This document shows positions 6,002 through 13,145 of a DNA stretch of 15,909 nucleotides, piece after piece. The notes under the pieces were generated by a model that worked only from the letters and a program-made list of their open reading frames with translations, did no database searches and was not told where the DNA came from. The translations under genes were made by a program, and so were the position numbers. Each line of letters starts with the position of its first letter. Within the stretch, counting starts at the first letter, position 1. Source of the stretch: Candidatus Altarchaeota archaeon (lineage in GTDB: Archaea; SpSt-1190); the NCBI GenBank assembly GCA_018221005.1, contig JAAOXW010000030.1:1-15909 (forward strand), in the 5' to 3' direction.

Positions 6002-7225
6002 CTAGATAATTTCTTCTAAAATGGCCAAGTAACCGGGCCGGGTGAATAGATAACCGATGCTAACCCCAATTATAGTTGTGACTGCAAAACCGCGAACACT
6101 ACCCACACCAATGAACATTAGGGGGAACATGACTGCAACCATAGTGCCAAAGGCAGCTAGAATGACGAACATGGCATTACTGACCTTTTGTTTACTGTAG
6201 TCATGGAACACTTCATCAGTCATAATAATTTGCTGATTGACCCCCGTCCCTAGTGTAATAATTAATCCCGCAATTGCACTTAAGTCCAACTGCCAATTAA
6301 TGAAGCTGGCTAGTGACATGGTAATGACGAGTTCGGAAAGGGCAGTAAATAGAACGGAGCCCACTATCTGTATATTTCGGTATCTGAAGTATAGGACCAC
6401 ACTAAGGAGGCATGCGGCAACAACTGCGGCCAGAGCAGTACTCTTGAGGAATTCACGTCCAAGAGTGGGTGAAACATTTTGTATACTCACAATCTCAAGC
6501 TTGGTTGGGACAGAGCCCGTCATTAGGATAGCAACCATCCTGTCGCGGTTGTTCTTGGCTTCGATGTAGACTGGGTCCCCCCCAGTCACTTCTGCACTCG
6601 GAATTTCCCTACCCCTCATGTCTGCGGGGATGTTGAGTTCTTCAAGGAGGATATCATCAATGTACAAGTCGAGGCTCTTGTCAAGATAGGAATTATTAAT
6701 ATTAAACCCGAGGGGAACTAAATTTTCTGTTGCTTCCGCAAAAGCTTGGGTGGCCTCTCGACTAAGCACAATGGGTACATGATATCTATAGACGCCCGTT
6801 GGATTGTCAAAATAAAACCTCTGACGGGTTTTGTCAACACGAACATCCTCATTAGTAAAAATGGTGGTGTTGCCAATCCTACCTTCAAACCGCCCTTCAC
6901 TAGCCAGGAGAGATTCTATATCCTCTTCTGTAAGACCTGCCGCTTCAACTACTACATACTTATTATTCAAATCACTTGCTCCACGAACACGTATGTCTTT
7001 TAGACCGTAGATGTTGAGCCGGTTTTGTATCACAGTTGTGACATCTTCAAGATTGACTGATTGATTAGTGGGGAAAAGAACTATGCGTGAACCTCCTTGA
7101 ACGTCAAAACCCCACTCCACGTCCAGACCGCCCCAAGGTTTGAGTTGGAAGAGGGACCAGAGTAGGAGGAGCATCATCAAAATCATGCGCGGTTTAATGA
7201 GCATCCTCTTTAGTTTGGGGTTCAT
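6002..7225 (-). CDS. secD: Protein-export membrane protein SecD (archaeal type)
   Basis: Subunit of the SecDF complex of the RND superfamily, which uses the proton gradient to assist release of proteins from the SecY translocon on the outer face of the membrane. 407 residues: TM1 at about 13-30, a large extracytoplasmic domain at about 35-250 (opening with WGFDVQGGSRIVL, the conserved GG of the P1 region), then five TM segments from about 260 to 400. The loop before TM2 reads SIQNVSPTLG. TM4 carries GTGVNQQIIMTDE at 326-338; the family residue at the Asn330 position is an acidic Asp needed for proton transfer, so this is a notable substitution. The ATG overlaps the secF stop by 4 nt (ATGA), indicating translational coupling in the order secF-secD. 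No separate promoter is visible. Confidence 0.92.
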   Translation of the reverse strand: MNPKLKRMLIKPRMILMMLLLLWSLFQLKPWGGLDVEWGFDVQGGSRIVLFPTNQSVNLEDVTTVIQNRLNIYGLKDIRVRGASDLNNKYVVVEAAGLTEEDIESLLASEGRFEGRIGNTTIFTNEDVRVDKTRQRFYFDNPTGVYRYHVPIVLSREATQAFAEATENLVPLGFNINNSYLDKSLDLYIDDILLEELNIPADMRGREIPSAEVTGGDPVYIEAKNNRDRMVAILMTGSVPTKLEIVSIQNVSPTLGREFLKSTALAAVVAACLLSVVLYFRYRNIQIVGSVLFTALSELVITMSLASFINWQLDLSAIAGLIITLGTGVNQQIIMTDEVFHDYSKQKVSNAMFVILAAFGTMVAVMFPLMFIGVGSVRGFAVTTIIGVSIGYLFTRPGYLAILEEII

Positions 7226-8094
7226 GCTCGCTTCGCCTCCTGTCTTTCAACAAACCAAAGTACCATGGATAAACTCTGGAACCAAGTATTGATTATATCA
7301 AAGAGTGCTCCCAAGAGAAGTACGAGTGCGATTTCCTTTATCATCCTCGCCGAGGACACCACATAGAGTGCAATTAAAATGGCAAAGACTGCTGCGCTCA
7401 TAGTCATGGCAGTCTTCATGGCTTCCAATGCATTTTCGATGGCCTTGCCTCCAGAGCCTTTGAAAATTTTTGAATCAAAGAGAACTTCACTGTCTACACC
7501 CCACCCCATGAGCATTAGAAGGGCACCGATTGTGTGGGGGGATAATTTTATGCCGAAGAGTGTCATGAGTGCTGCAGCTTCATACACATTGAGAAAACCG
7601 GATACAATTACGGTGAGGGCTACAATGGGTTGGCGGAAGATTGCTGCCAAGATGATACCCATTAAAATGAAACTGATAATGACTGCCTTTTTTGCACTTG
7701 TCATAAAACTCTCTCCCATGGACGGCCCAACACTGCGAAGGTCATACTCAATACCGGGTGCAGTTTGGTTAAGCAGTGCTTCAATTTCCTCGGCCTCAGT
7801 CGTTGGTCCCGCCTCAAGAATGACTGCTACTAAGTTTCCATTTGCAACTGAGTGTATCTCCCTTACTGTTACCTCTTGCGCTTCAAAGGTTGCCCTCAGG
7901 TCAACGGGGAGTTCTGAGAGGTAGAGGGTGGCAACAATTCCCCCACTCAAATCTATGTCTTTTTGAAACAGCTCTCCTGTAGTGCGGTAGTTGTTGACAA
8001 AAATTAAGGAGGTTAAGAGGAAGGCGAGAATTGGAAGAATAATTAATTTCTTGTAGTTTCTTGAATACCACTTACCAAATTTCTCGTAAAGCAC
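7222..8094 (-). CDS. secF: Protein-export membrane protein SecF (archaeal type)
   Basis: Partner of SecD. 290 residues with six TM segments: TM1 at about 17-34, a short extracytoplasmic domain containing DIDLSGGIVATL (46-57), then SVGPSMGESF at 121-130 leading into TM2-TM6. TM4 contains LMGWGVDSEVLF with the conserved Asp201, so the acidic residue missing in SecD is kept here. SecF is close to the length of other archaeal SecF proteins. The start is a GTG at 8094: there is no Shine-Dalgarno, no other usable start before the GG motif, and TTTTAA is centred 24.5 nt upstream, so the transcript is leaderless. It is the first gene of a secF-secD operon and is divergent from the small membrane protein gene at 8172. 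Confidence 0.92.
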   Translation of the reverse strand: MLYEKFGKWYSRNYKKLIILPILAFLLTSLIFVNNYRTTGELFQKDIDLSGGIVATLYLSELPVDLRATFEAQEVTVREIHSVANGNLVAVILEAGPTTEAEEIEALLNQTAPGIEYDLRSVGPSMGESFMTSAKKAVIISFILMGIILAAIFRQPIVALTVIVSGFLNVYEAAALMTLFGIKLSPHTIGALLMLMGWGVDSEVLFDSKIFKGSGGKAIENALEAMKTAMTMSAAVFAILIALYVVSSARMIKEIALVLLLGALFDIINTWFQSLSMVLWFVERQEAKRA

Positions 8095-8115
8095 GGGTAT
8101 GTGAGTTTGAGGTGC

Positions 8116-8121
8116 TTAAAA
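8116..8121 (-). promoter_or_regulatory. TATA box for the secF-secD operon
   Basis: CTTTTAAGC on the minus strand, centred 24.5 nt before the GTG of secF. The same 9-mer GCTTAAAAG recurs 28 nt away at 8142-8150, where it is placed to drive the divergent gene. Confidence 0.6.
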
Positions 8122-8143
8122 GGCTTGCCTAGTGCCTCAACGC

Positions 8144-8149
8144 TTAAAA
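8144..8149 (+). promoter_or_regulatory. TATA box for the small membrane protein gene
   Basis: TTAAAA centred 25.5 nt before the ATG at 8172. If it is used the mRNA is leaderless and the GGAGG at 8155-8159 is not transcribed. If the copy at 8116-8121 is used instead, the leader includes GGAGGGGGG. Confidence 0.4.
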
Positions 8150-8171
8150 GTTGGCGGAGGGGGGGAAAGTA

Positions 8172-8501
8172 ATGACGAATATATTTGTGATTGTCGGGCT
8201 CATAGTTGCCGGATGGTTCATAGGCTTCATGTACGAACAGTTCATTGGATGGGCATCATCAATCAAACTTAGTAAATTTGAGAGTTTGGGACATCAGCCA
8301 AATTTGGCCAACTTTCTAGCCGAGACTTTCTATTTCGCTGCCCTTTTTTCCGTTCCGCTGTCAGGAAATATTCCACTCACTGGCATCATGCTGTCTTTGT
8401 TTTTATATGCGCTCTTCGGTAAATTTGGTGGAGTTCCAAAGGGCAAAGCCCTCAAAGGAGAAGATGTGGTGATAACTAAGTGGCACAAGATGTTTCCCTA
8501 A
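8172..8501 (+). CDS. Small membrane protein of unknown function
   Basis: 109 residues with three hydrophobic stretches: about 3-22 (IFVIVGLIVAGWFIGFMYE), about 48-63 (FYFAALFSVPLSG region) and about 67-82 (LTGIMLSLFLYALFGKF). It ends in a basic, soluble tail (KGKALKGEDVVITKWHKM). I do not recognise the family. The ATG at 8172 is preceded both by GGAGGGGGG and by a TATA-like box at leaderless distance; the TTG at 8151 is less likely. Its last 22 nt overlap the start of the DHH nuclease gene, so the two are co-transcribed and probably translationally coupled. It is divergent from secF, with about 77 nt between the two start codons. Confidence 0.7.
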   Translation: MTNIFVIVGLIVAGWFIGFMYEQFIGWASSIKLSKFESLGHQPNLANFLAETFYFAALFSVPLSGNIPLTGIMLSLFLYALFGKFGGVPKGKALKGEDVVITKWHKMFP

Positions 8502-9799
8502 AAGATATAAGACCGGCATTAGGGGCCACAGCTCGGAGAATTTCTGAACTTGAAGACCCAGTAGTTGTGTGTCACATTGATGCAGACGGGATTTCTAGTG
8601 GGGCCGTAATTGCTCATGCTCTAAAAAAAATGGAGAAACCCTTTGAAGTTCTCCCCGTTAAACAGTTAGATCCAAGTACCTATGAAACCATTCCATGGGA
8701 GCGGGACTTAATTTTTGTTGATTTCGGTTCGGGTCAAATTGAAAAAACCAAGGACTATGTAATAATTGACCACCATCAACCCATCAAAAAAACCAAGTAT
8801 CAACTCAATGCCCATTATTTGGGCTTGAATGGTTCGCGAGATATTAGTGCATCAATGTTGTGTTACTTGGTCTCACGGGAAATGATTGGAGATAATAAAA
8901 TGGCAGAAGCTGCAGTGGTTGGTATGGTAGGAGACCAAATGACACGAAAGCCACTGCATGGGGTAGCAAGACTTCCCGTAAAAACCAAGTGGGTAAGTGC
9001 AGTAAAGGGGCTGACCTTTTTTGGAAGAGAAACACGCCCACTCTCCGTTTTTCTTAAATACATGTCTGAACCTTTCATGCCCGGATTAAGTGGGGATGCA
9101 GGGGGGAGTTATAAGTTTCTCAAAAAACTCTCTCTTGAACCTAATGACACCTACCATTCACTTTCTGATAAACAAAAAAATAACTTTCATAGTGAATTAA
9201 TAAAATATGGAGCCAAGCGAGGTGCAAAGGTTCACAGAATGTTGGGTGAATATTATATTCTACCTAAGAGGCCCGGTACAACTGAGATGAGGGACACAAG
9301 TGAGTTTTCGACTCTGTTGAATGCATGCGGGAGGCACGAGCGCCCAGAAATAGGTATTGGAATAATGTTGGGTGACAATGTTTATGACGAGGCGAAAAAA
9401 TTACTGCGCATTCACAGAATGTTATTAGCAAGGGGAATGGAAGAACTCGAGGGGAGGGGAGTGAGCCAATTTAGAAATTTTCAGCTCTTTGAAAGTGAAT
9501 CAATTAAGCCTACTATAATTGGAATTGTGGCGGGGATTGCAATATCAAGCAGATTAGTTAGCCCGCTTAAGCCCATAATCGCCATAGTTCCAACTGAAGG
9601 GGGCTACAAAGTTTCAGGAAGGGCGACTTTGAGTTTGACAGATAAAGGTATTAATTTAGGGAAGGCAATGCAAGTTGCTTCAGGAAAAGAAGAGGGAGGT
9701 GGCGGCCACGATATCGCCGCAGGTGCTTTTGTTGAAGAAACGGGCCTTAAAAATTTCTTACTCAAAATGGATAAAGTTTTGGGAGAACAACTCAAGTAA
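8480..9799 (+). CDS. Archaeal RecJ-like DHH-family exonuclease
   Basis: 439-residue phosphoesterase of the DHH/DHHA1 superfamily. Motifs: CHIDADGISSG with metal ligands Asp34 and Asp36, FVDFGSG with Asp81, the eponymous DHH at 97-99 in VIIDHHQP, and GMVGDQ with Asp152. The DHHA1 substrate domain follows, with SGRATLS and the glycine loop GGGGHDIAAGA at 406-416. Archaeal members include the GINS-associated nuclease (GAN) of the replicative helicase complex and the Hel308-associated nuclease (HAN); they act on single-stranded DNA or RNA ends. I cannot tell which group this is. All metal-binding residues are present, so it should be active. The start is a GTG at 8480, with a good GGTGAT Shine-Dalgarno 6 nt before it and a 22-nt overlap with the membrane protein gene. 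Confidence 0.88.
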   Translation: MAQDVSLKDIRPALGATARRISELEDPVVVCHIDADGISSGAVIAHALKKMEKPFEVLPVKQLDPSTYETIPWERDLIFVDFGSGQIEKTKDYVIIDHHQPIKKTKYQLNAHYLGLNGSRDISASMLCYLVSREMIGDNKMAEAAVVGMVGDQMTRKPLHGVARLPVKTKWVSAVKGLTFFGRETRPLSVFLKYMSEPFMPGLSGDAGGSYKFLKKLSLEPNDTYHSLSDKQKNNFHSELIKYGAKRGAKVHRMLGEYYILPKRPGTTEMRDTSEFSTLLNACGRHERPEIGIGIMLGDNVYDEAKKLLRIHRMLLARGMEELEGRGVSQFRNFQLFESESIKPTIIGIVAGIAISSRLVSPLKPIIAIVPTEGGYKVSGRATLSLTDKGINLGKAMQVASGKEEGGGGHDIAAGAFVEETGLKNFLLKMDKVLGEQLK

Positions 9800-9805
9800 T
9801 TTAAA
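9800..9805 (+). promoter_or_regulatory. TATA box for the orphan acidic protein gene
   Basis: TTTAAA directly after the DHH nuclease stop codon, centred about 22.5 nt before the ATG at 9825, consistent with a separate leaderless transcript. Confidence 0.5.
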
Positions 9806-9824
9806 GAGTAGTAGTCGAGAATAG

Positions 9825-10178
9825 ATGGAAGATAAAAAATCTGTTTTTGCTTCATACTACATGGATAAACTAGAACTTGACGATGCCCTTGAGGACCACG
9901 AAATTTCTGAAAGGGTCGAAGAATATTATAATGAAAAGTATGGTGCAAATTTAAAAGGCATGATAAAGGAACTTTACAGAGATGTGACCCTCGTTCTTGA
10001 CCGAGAGGGAATAACGCCACCTGCAGGGCATGAAATACTTGGGTTCAACAAATATCTTATGATTTATTTCAATGAAAGTAAACACATTGGAGCTCACTTT
10101 CATAGAGGTGTGGGCGGGCAGAAATTGCGCCGATGGAAAAATATACATAGTTGGGAAATACAAAAGAAAAATAAATAG
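9825..10178 (+). CDS. Hypothetical protein (small, acidic N-terminal half)
   Basis: 117 residues, no signal peptide or membrane segment. The N-terminal half is acidic and probably helical (KLELDDALEDHEISERV), the centre has YGANLKGMIKELYRDVTLVL and a PPAGHEILGF turn, and the C-terminal third is basic with YFNESKHIGAHFHRGVGG, in which the HIGAHFH cluster could bind a metal. I do not recognise the family and propose no function. Codon use resembles the neighbours and a TATA box sits at leaderless distance, so it looks like a real gene. It follows the DHH nuclease by 25 nt and ends 13 nt before the 3' end of the RNase P RNA gene on the other strand. Confidence 0.65.
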   Translation: MEDKKSVFASYYMDKLELDDALEDHEISERVEEYYNEKYGANLKGMIKELYRDVTLVLDREGITPPAGHEILGFNKYLMIYFNESKHIGAHFHRGVGGQKLRRWKNIHSWEIQKKNK

Positions 10179-10191
10179 TGAATAAAAGTTT

Positions 10192-10575
10192 GGGTCCCGG
10201 CGGTAGGCCCCCTTTTGTTTCCCTCACCCGCATACGGGTTCGGGATGTGGCATTCATCTTTGCCCCCACTACGTGGGGTTGCACCCAACAGGGAGACGCT
10301 CGTTTCATCCGTCACTGCTTCGAAGCTCACTTTCGTTCATGGCTCCACAGTTTTGGTAGCGTTTCTGCACCGTCTCCGGCCCCTCTCAAGGCCATCTGTA
10401 TTACTTTTTGGAATTGTTTTGATCAAACCCCCATTCAGGGGTTTGTTTTTGGTCAAACTTGACCCGCAGGTCATCCTACGGATTTTCCAACTAGTTTGGG
10501 TGGGAGGACCTTCCTCCACTCTCCCACAAAGTTTTAGCTTTGTGAAATCTGGATAGCCGCATCCGCCGGCTCCCG
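10192..10575 (-). ncRNA. rnpB: RNase P RNA (archaeal)
   Basis: Catalytic RNA that trims the 5' leader of pre-tRNAs, read on the minus strand, about 384 nt. The termini pair as helix P1: CCGGCGG near 10569 with CCGCCGG near 10200, extended by GGG/CCC after two mismatches. A perfect 7-bp hairpin CACAAAG/CTTTGTG follows (10544 to 10525, P3-like). The conserved region GGAGGAAGGTCC (10518 to 10507) and the 3' ACAAAAGGGGGCCTA (10218 to 10204) pair as the P4 core: AGGTCC with GGGCCT. Other family landmarks are GCAGAAACG at 10368 to 10360 and GGATGAAACG at 10310 to 10301. A TTAAAA box lies about 25 nt upstream, and the transcript would end in an A3-CTTTTATT tract. Several open frames cross this region but none has a promoter or looks like protein. 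The exact ends are estimates. Confidence 0.87.
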
Positions 10576-10596
10576 AAACAATAGAGAATTTGGCTT

Positions 10597-10602
10597 TTTT
10601 AA
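10597..10602 (-). promoter_or_regulatory. TATA box for RNase P RNA
   Basis: CTTAAAAAA on the minus strand, centred about 24.5 nt before the predicted 5' end at 10575 and located immediately after the stop codon of the archaeosortase-like gene. Confidence 0.6.
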
Positions 10603-10605
10603 GAC

Positions 10606-11172
10606 TTACTTTTTGTGTTTCTTTCGCTTAGTGGTCTTTTTCACAGTCTTTGTGCGCTTTTTCTTTTTCTTGGAAGTGGCTTTTATTTTTCCACCAAGTA
10701 CACCCACACTCCAAAGCCATAGTGCAATAATTACTGCCATGGAGACTATTTGGAAAGTTGGGTGGAAGTAGTCAAAATTTTGGCTGGAGAAAACTAAGAT
10801 ATCTAATCGGAAAAGGTTGTAGGCCAGGATGAGGGCGAGGGAGGAAATTGCGCGGGACCAACTTTTTCTTCTTGGCCATGCAATGAAGAGTGCGAGGAAA
10901 GCAAAAATTTCCTTCCAACCTACGCAGTCAGTAATTATTTCCAGATTAAAGCCGTTGTGTGTTATGTAGTAGCGACCAAACTCGGTCACCACTTCAGAGC
11001 CGGTGGTGCTTCCAACCAAGGAAGCAGTTGCTAGCTTAGCAAGTGGAAAGGTGGGGCGTGCCATCCACACCGTGAAGAACAATAAACTCATTACCATTAG
11101 GCGTGCAGCAAAAGTTGCCCTGTCTGACATTTTCTTGTTCAATTTCAGCCCCATGAATTTTTTTACTCTCAT
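10606..11172 (-). CDS. Exosortase/archaeosortase-family membrane protein
   Basis: 188-residue membrane protein. Archaeosortases and exosortases are membrane cysteine transpeptidases that process a C-terminal sorting signal on exported proteins, in archaea often with lipid attachment. The family catalytic residues are visible: Cys83 in IITDCVGWKE, Arg122 in AYNLFRLDI, and His137 in DYFHPTF. TM segments lie at about 21-38, 87-100, 108-128 and 140-161. It is shorter than typical archaeosortases and begins with a single helix before the catalytic loop. The last 25 residues are almost all Lys, Arg and Thr, a strongly basic cytoplasmic tail. The ATG at 11172 has GAGGCGG 6-8 nt upstream. No substrate with a PGF-CTERM-like tail is in this window; the nearby lipoprotein ends without one. 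Assignment rests on motifs, and the substrate is unknown. Confidence 0.72.
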   Translation of the reverse strand: MRVKKFMGLKLNKKMSDRATFAARLMVMSLLFFTVWMARPTFPLAKLATASLVGSTTGSEVVTEFGRYYITHNGFNLEIITDCVGWKEIFAFLALFIAWPRRKSWSRAISSLALILAYNLFRLDILVFSSQNFDYFHPTFQIVSMAVIIALWLWSVGVLGGKIKATSKKKKKRTKTVKKTTKRKKHKK

Positions 11173-11261
11173 TTGAACCGCCTCAATAGTCCTTAATCTT
11201 GTCTATGGGGCGCTCACTAATATCCTTGACCTTTTCATACGCAGCAGGGCAAATAGTTGAG

Positions 11262-11267
11262 TTTATC
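11262..11267 (+). promoter_or_regulatory. TATA box for the lipoprotein gene (possibly bidirectional)
   Basis: TTTATC, centred about 26 nt before the GTG at 11291. On the minus strand the same box reads GATAAAC and could serve the divergent archaeosortase-like gene with a leader of about 65 nt. Confidence 0.45.
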
Positions 11268-11290
11268 TAATAGTGTTGAGAGAAGTTGGT

Positions 11291-11713
11291 GTGAGAAAGC
11301 TTGCGGCAGTTGGTGCGCTGATTGGTATGGTGCTTTTGATGGGTTGCTTGGAAACTCGAACGTTTACAAAGACAAATGAAGGTATGAGACCTATGGACCT
11401 CGGCTCAATTGGAACTGTAAATGCTACCAATGAGAGATATACTGTTAGCACTGAGAACGCCTGGTACGACATTATGTCAATGCCACTAAACGAAGACGGT
11501 GTACAGTATGTGCTTGGCTTGTTCAGCGAAATGTATAGTGAGGGCGAACTCGACGGCAGAGCTGTTTATTTCACATATACTGATTCAGAACGAACCAATA
11601 TCAATTCAATAATTTGGTATGATAACGGCGTTCTGTACTTGGCCAACTCCCCTGCCCCAGAAGCCAACTATGATACTCTATATGCACTATTCAAGTTCTA
11701 CAATGGAATTTAG
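11291..11713 (+). CDS. Small exported lipoprotein of unknown function
   Basis: 140 residues. The N-terminus is a typical lipoprotein signal: a short basic stretch (MRKL), a hydrophobic core (AAVGALIGMVLL) and a lipobox LMGC with Cys19. The mature protein is presumably anchored to the outer face of the membrane. The rest is acidic and soluble, with YTVSTENAWYDIMSMPL, YVLGLFSEMYSEGELDGRAVYFTYT and IIWYDNGVLYLANSP, suggesting a small alpha/beta fold. I do not recognise the family. An upstream in-frame GTG at 11273 would add six residues, but the GTG at 11291 gives a canonical signal peptide and has a TATA-like box at leaderless distance. A hairpin with a T-run follows the stop codon. The archaeosortase-like gene is divergent and adjacent, but no sorting tail is present here. 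Confidence 0.75.
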   Translation: MRKLAAVGALIGMVLLMGCLETRTFTKTNEGMRPMDLGSIGTVNATNERYTVSTENAWYDIMSMPLNEDGVQYVLGLFSEMYSEGELDGRAVYFTYTDSERTNINSIIWYDNGVLYLANSPAPEANYDTLYALFKFYNGI

Positions 11714-11715
11714 TC

Positions 11716-11741
11716 GGGTGTGAGCGCACCCCTGTCTTTTT
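11716..11741 (+). terminator. Hairpin and T-run after the lipoprotein gene
   Basis: GGGTGT (11716-11721) pairs with GCACCC (11726-11731) around a GAGC loop, followed by TTTTT at 11737-11741, three nt after the stop codon. The T-run is also part of the TATA box of the next gene. Confidence 0.5.
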
Positions 11742-11742
11742 A
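11737..11742 (+). promoter_or_regulatory. TATA box for the DUF72 gene
   Basis: TTTTAACC, centred about 26.5 nt before the GTG at 11766, consistent with a leaderless transcript; no Shine-Dalgarno precedes the GTG. Confidence 0.55.
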
Positions 11743-11765
11743 ACCATCACGTTACTAAGTATCCT

Positions 11766-12431
11766 GTGGCTATAGGTTGTTGCGGATGGAGTTATTTACC
11801 GAAGAAGTTTGTGAGTCCGGGAGAGAGCAGGTTAATTGCATATGCTCGGCTTTATTCGTTGGTTGAGGTGACAAGCACTTTTGCTCAACTACCAAAGACG
11901 AGCACAGGTAGGGCTTGGAGGAAGGAAGTTGATGAGGTCAACCCTAATTTTGAGTTTGCAGTTAAATTGCCTAAATTAATCACGCACGTCAGCCATTTTA
12001 CAGACATGGAAACTTGGGAGAAAATTAAGAGTATTGGAGAGGCACTAAATGCCAAGATTATGGTGGCAAGAGCACCACGCAATTTCACAGACAAGAAGGA
12101 AAATGTGAGGAAGGTTAGTAATTTTGCAGAGTCCATTGGCAAAAAATTCAAGCTGGCACTTGAAGTACCGGACTGGAAGAGGGAAACTATTGAGAAGCTG
12201 TTCCCGGAGCTGGGACTCATCCACATTGTTAATCCCTTTGAGGAGGAGCCAATCAAGCAGAAACTCAATTATTACCACTTAAATGGGCGAGGAGAAACGA
12301 TGTACAGGTACCGTTTCAAGGTAGAAGATTTGGAATTGTTGAAAAAAAAGATTAACAAGAAGGATTATGCCCTCTTCAACAACATATTTCTATATGAAGA
12401 TTCCATGAGATTCATGGAGTTGAGCAAATGA
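11766..12431 (+). CDS. DUF72 (YecE-like) family protein
   Basis: 221 residues of the DUF72 family, a TIM-barrel-like fold widespread in bacteria and archaea with no firmly established activity. Signatures: the N-terminal GCCGWSY (usual GTSGWSY), YARLYSLVEVTSTFAQLP (the family's Y-x-x-x-F-x-x-V-E-x-x-x-T-F segment), TGRAWRKEV, FEFAVKLPKLITH, LALEVPDW, and YYHLNGRG toward the C-terminus. It is shorter than the typical 240-270 residues. The GTG at 11766 is leaderless by promoter spacing. It overlaps the following kinase-like gene by 4 nt (ATGA), so the two are co-transcribed and translationally coupled, which suggests a shared pathway. Confidence 0.82.
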   Translation: MAIGCCGWSYLPKKFVSPGESRLIAYARLYSLVEVTSTFAQLPKTSTGRAWRKEVDEVNPNFEFAVKLPKLITHVSHFTDMETWEKIKSIGEALNAKIMVARAPRNFTDKKENVRKVSNFAESIGKKFKLALEVPDWKRETIEKLFPELGLIHIVNPFEEEPIKQKLNYYHLNGRGETMYRYRFKVEDLELLKKKINKKDYALFNNIFLYEDSMRFMELSK

Positions 12432-13144
12432 TGTTCATAAAACTCGATGGGGAACTTATTACGGATAGACCCTTCTCAATAGACTGGAAAAATCTAAATC
12501 GCTTGGTCGGAGAGATTGACGAGATAAAGGAGGACATGGTTATTGCCCATGGTGGGGATAATTTTGGAAAGCATGTTGCTGCAGAGTACGGTGGAACCCC
12601 TGAGGGGTATGTCAAGTCACGAGAAGTTACTCTAAAACTTTCAATGTATGTGGTAAGTGCATTCTCAGCCAAAGGTGTTCCTGCGGTGGTGTTTTCACCA
12701 TCGAGCTTCTTATTTGCAGAGGGTGGGAAAATTAAAGAAGAGTTAATTGGCCCCATAAGGGATGCCATAGGTAAATTTATTCCAGTAATCCATGAGGACG
12801 CTGTAATTGATTCCAAGAATGGGTATACTTTCGTTTCTGCTGAAGAGGTGATGGTGGTCCTTGCTGAAACCGTAAAACCTCGAAAGATTCTAATTGCTAC
12901 CGATGTGCCAGAGGAGTTAATGGAAAACAAAATTGAAACTATTAAGGGGTCCAATTTCAAGACCGTTTATGCCCAATTGAGGGAAAGCACCCAGGAAAAG
13001 GTCATGGAATGGGCCAGATTAAGCGCTAAATGTGGGTGTCCTGTGGTGGCCTTTGACGGCAGGAAGAAGGGTGAATTGGGGAAGGCACAGGTCTCGGAGT
13101 CGGGGATTGTTGTTCGAATTAAAGATGAAAGTGTCCTTGAGTGA
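12428..13144 (+). CDS. Amino-acid-kinase-family protein resembling isopentenyl phosphate kinase, with altered active site
   Basis: 238 residues. Isopentenyl phosphate kinase makes isopentenyl diphosphate in the archaeal mevalonate pathway. The overall layout matches: IKLDGELITD at 4-13 (Lys5 kept), VIAHGGDNFGKHVAAEYGG at 38-56, AFSAKGVPAVVFSP, IPVIHEDAVIDSKNG at 118-132, TFVSAEEVMVVLAE, and ILIATDVPEEL. Compared with the family consensus (KLGGS, HGGGSFGHP, HGDVV, SGD, TDVDG), several positions differ: the catalytic His of FGHP is Lys48 with His49 next to it, the loop glycines are Asp44-Asn45, and the Asp-binding loops are ED, SAE and DVPE. It may be a kinase of different specificity or a catalytically weak homologue. 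The start at 12428 is coupled to DUF72, with GGAG upstream; the second ATG at 12431 is an alternative. Confidence 0.72.
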   Translation: MMFIKLDGELITDRPFSIDWKNLNRLVGEIDEIKEDMVIAHGGDNFGKHVAAEYGGTPEGYVKSREVTLKLSMYVVSAFSAKGVPAVVFSPSSFLFAEGGKIKEELIGPIRDAIGKFIPVIHEDAVIDSKNGYTFVSAEEVMVVLAETVKPRKILIATDVPEELMENKIETIKGSNFKTVYAQLRESTQEKVMEWARLSAKCGCPVVAFDGRKKGELGKAQVSESGIVVRIKDESVLE

Positions 13145-13145
13145 T

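Noticed and set aside
10178..10556. Several overlapping open frames on both strands
   Set aside because: They cover the RNase P RNA gene; their sequences are low-quality protein and none has a promoter or ribosome-binding site.
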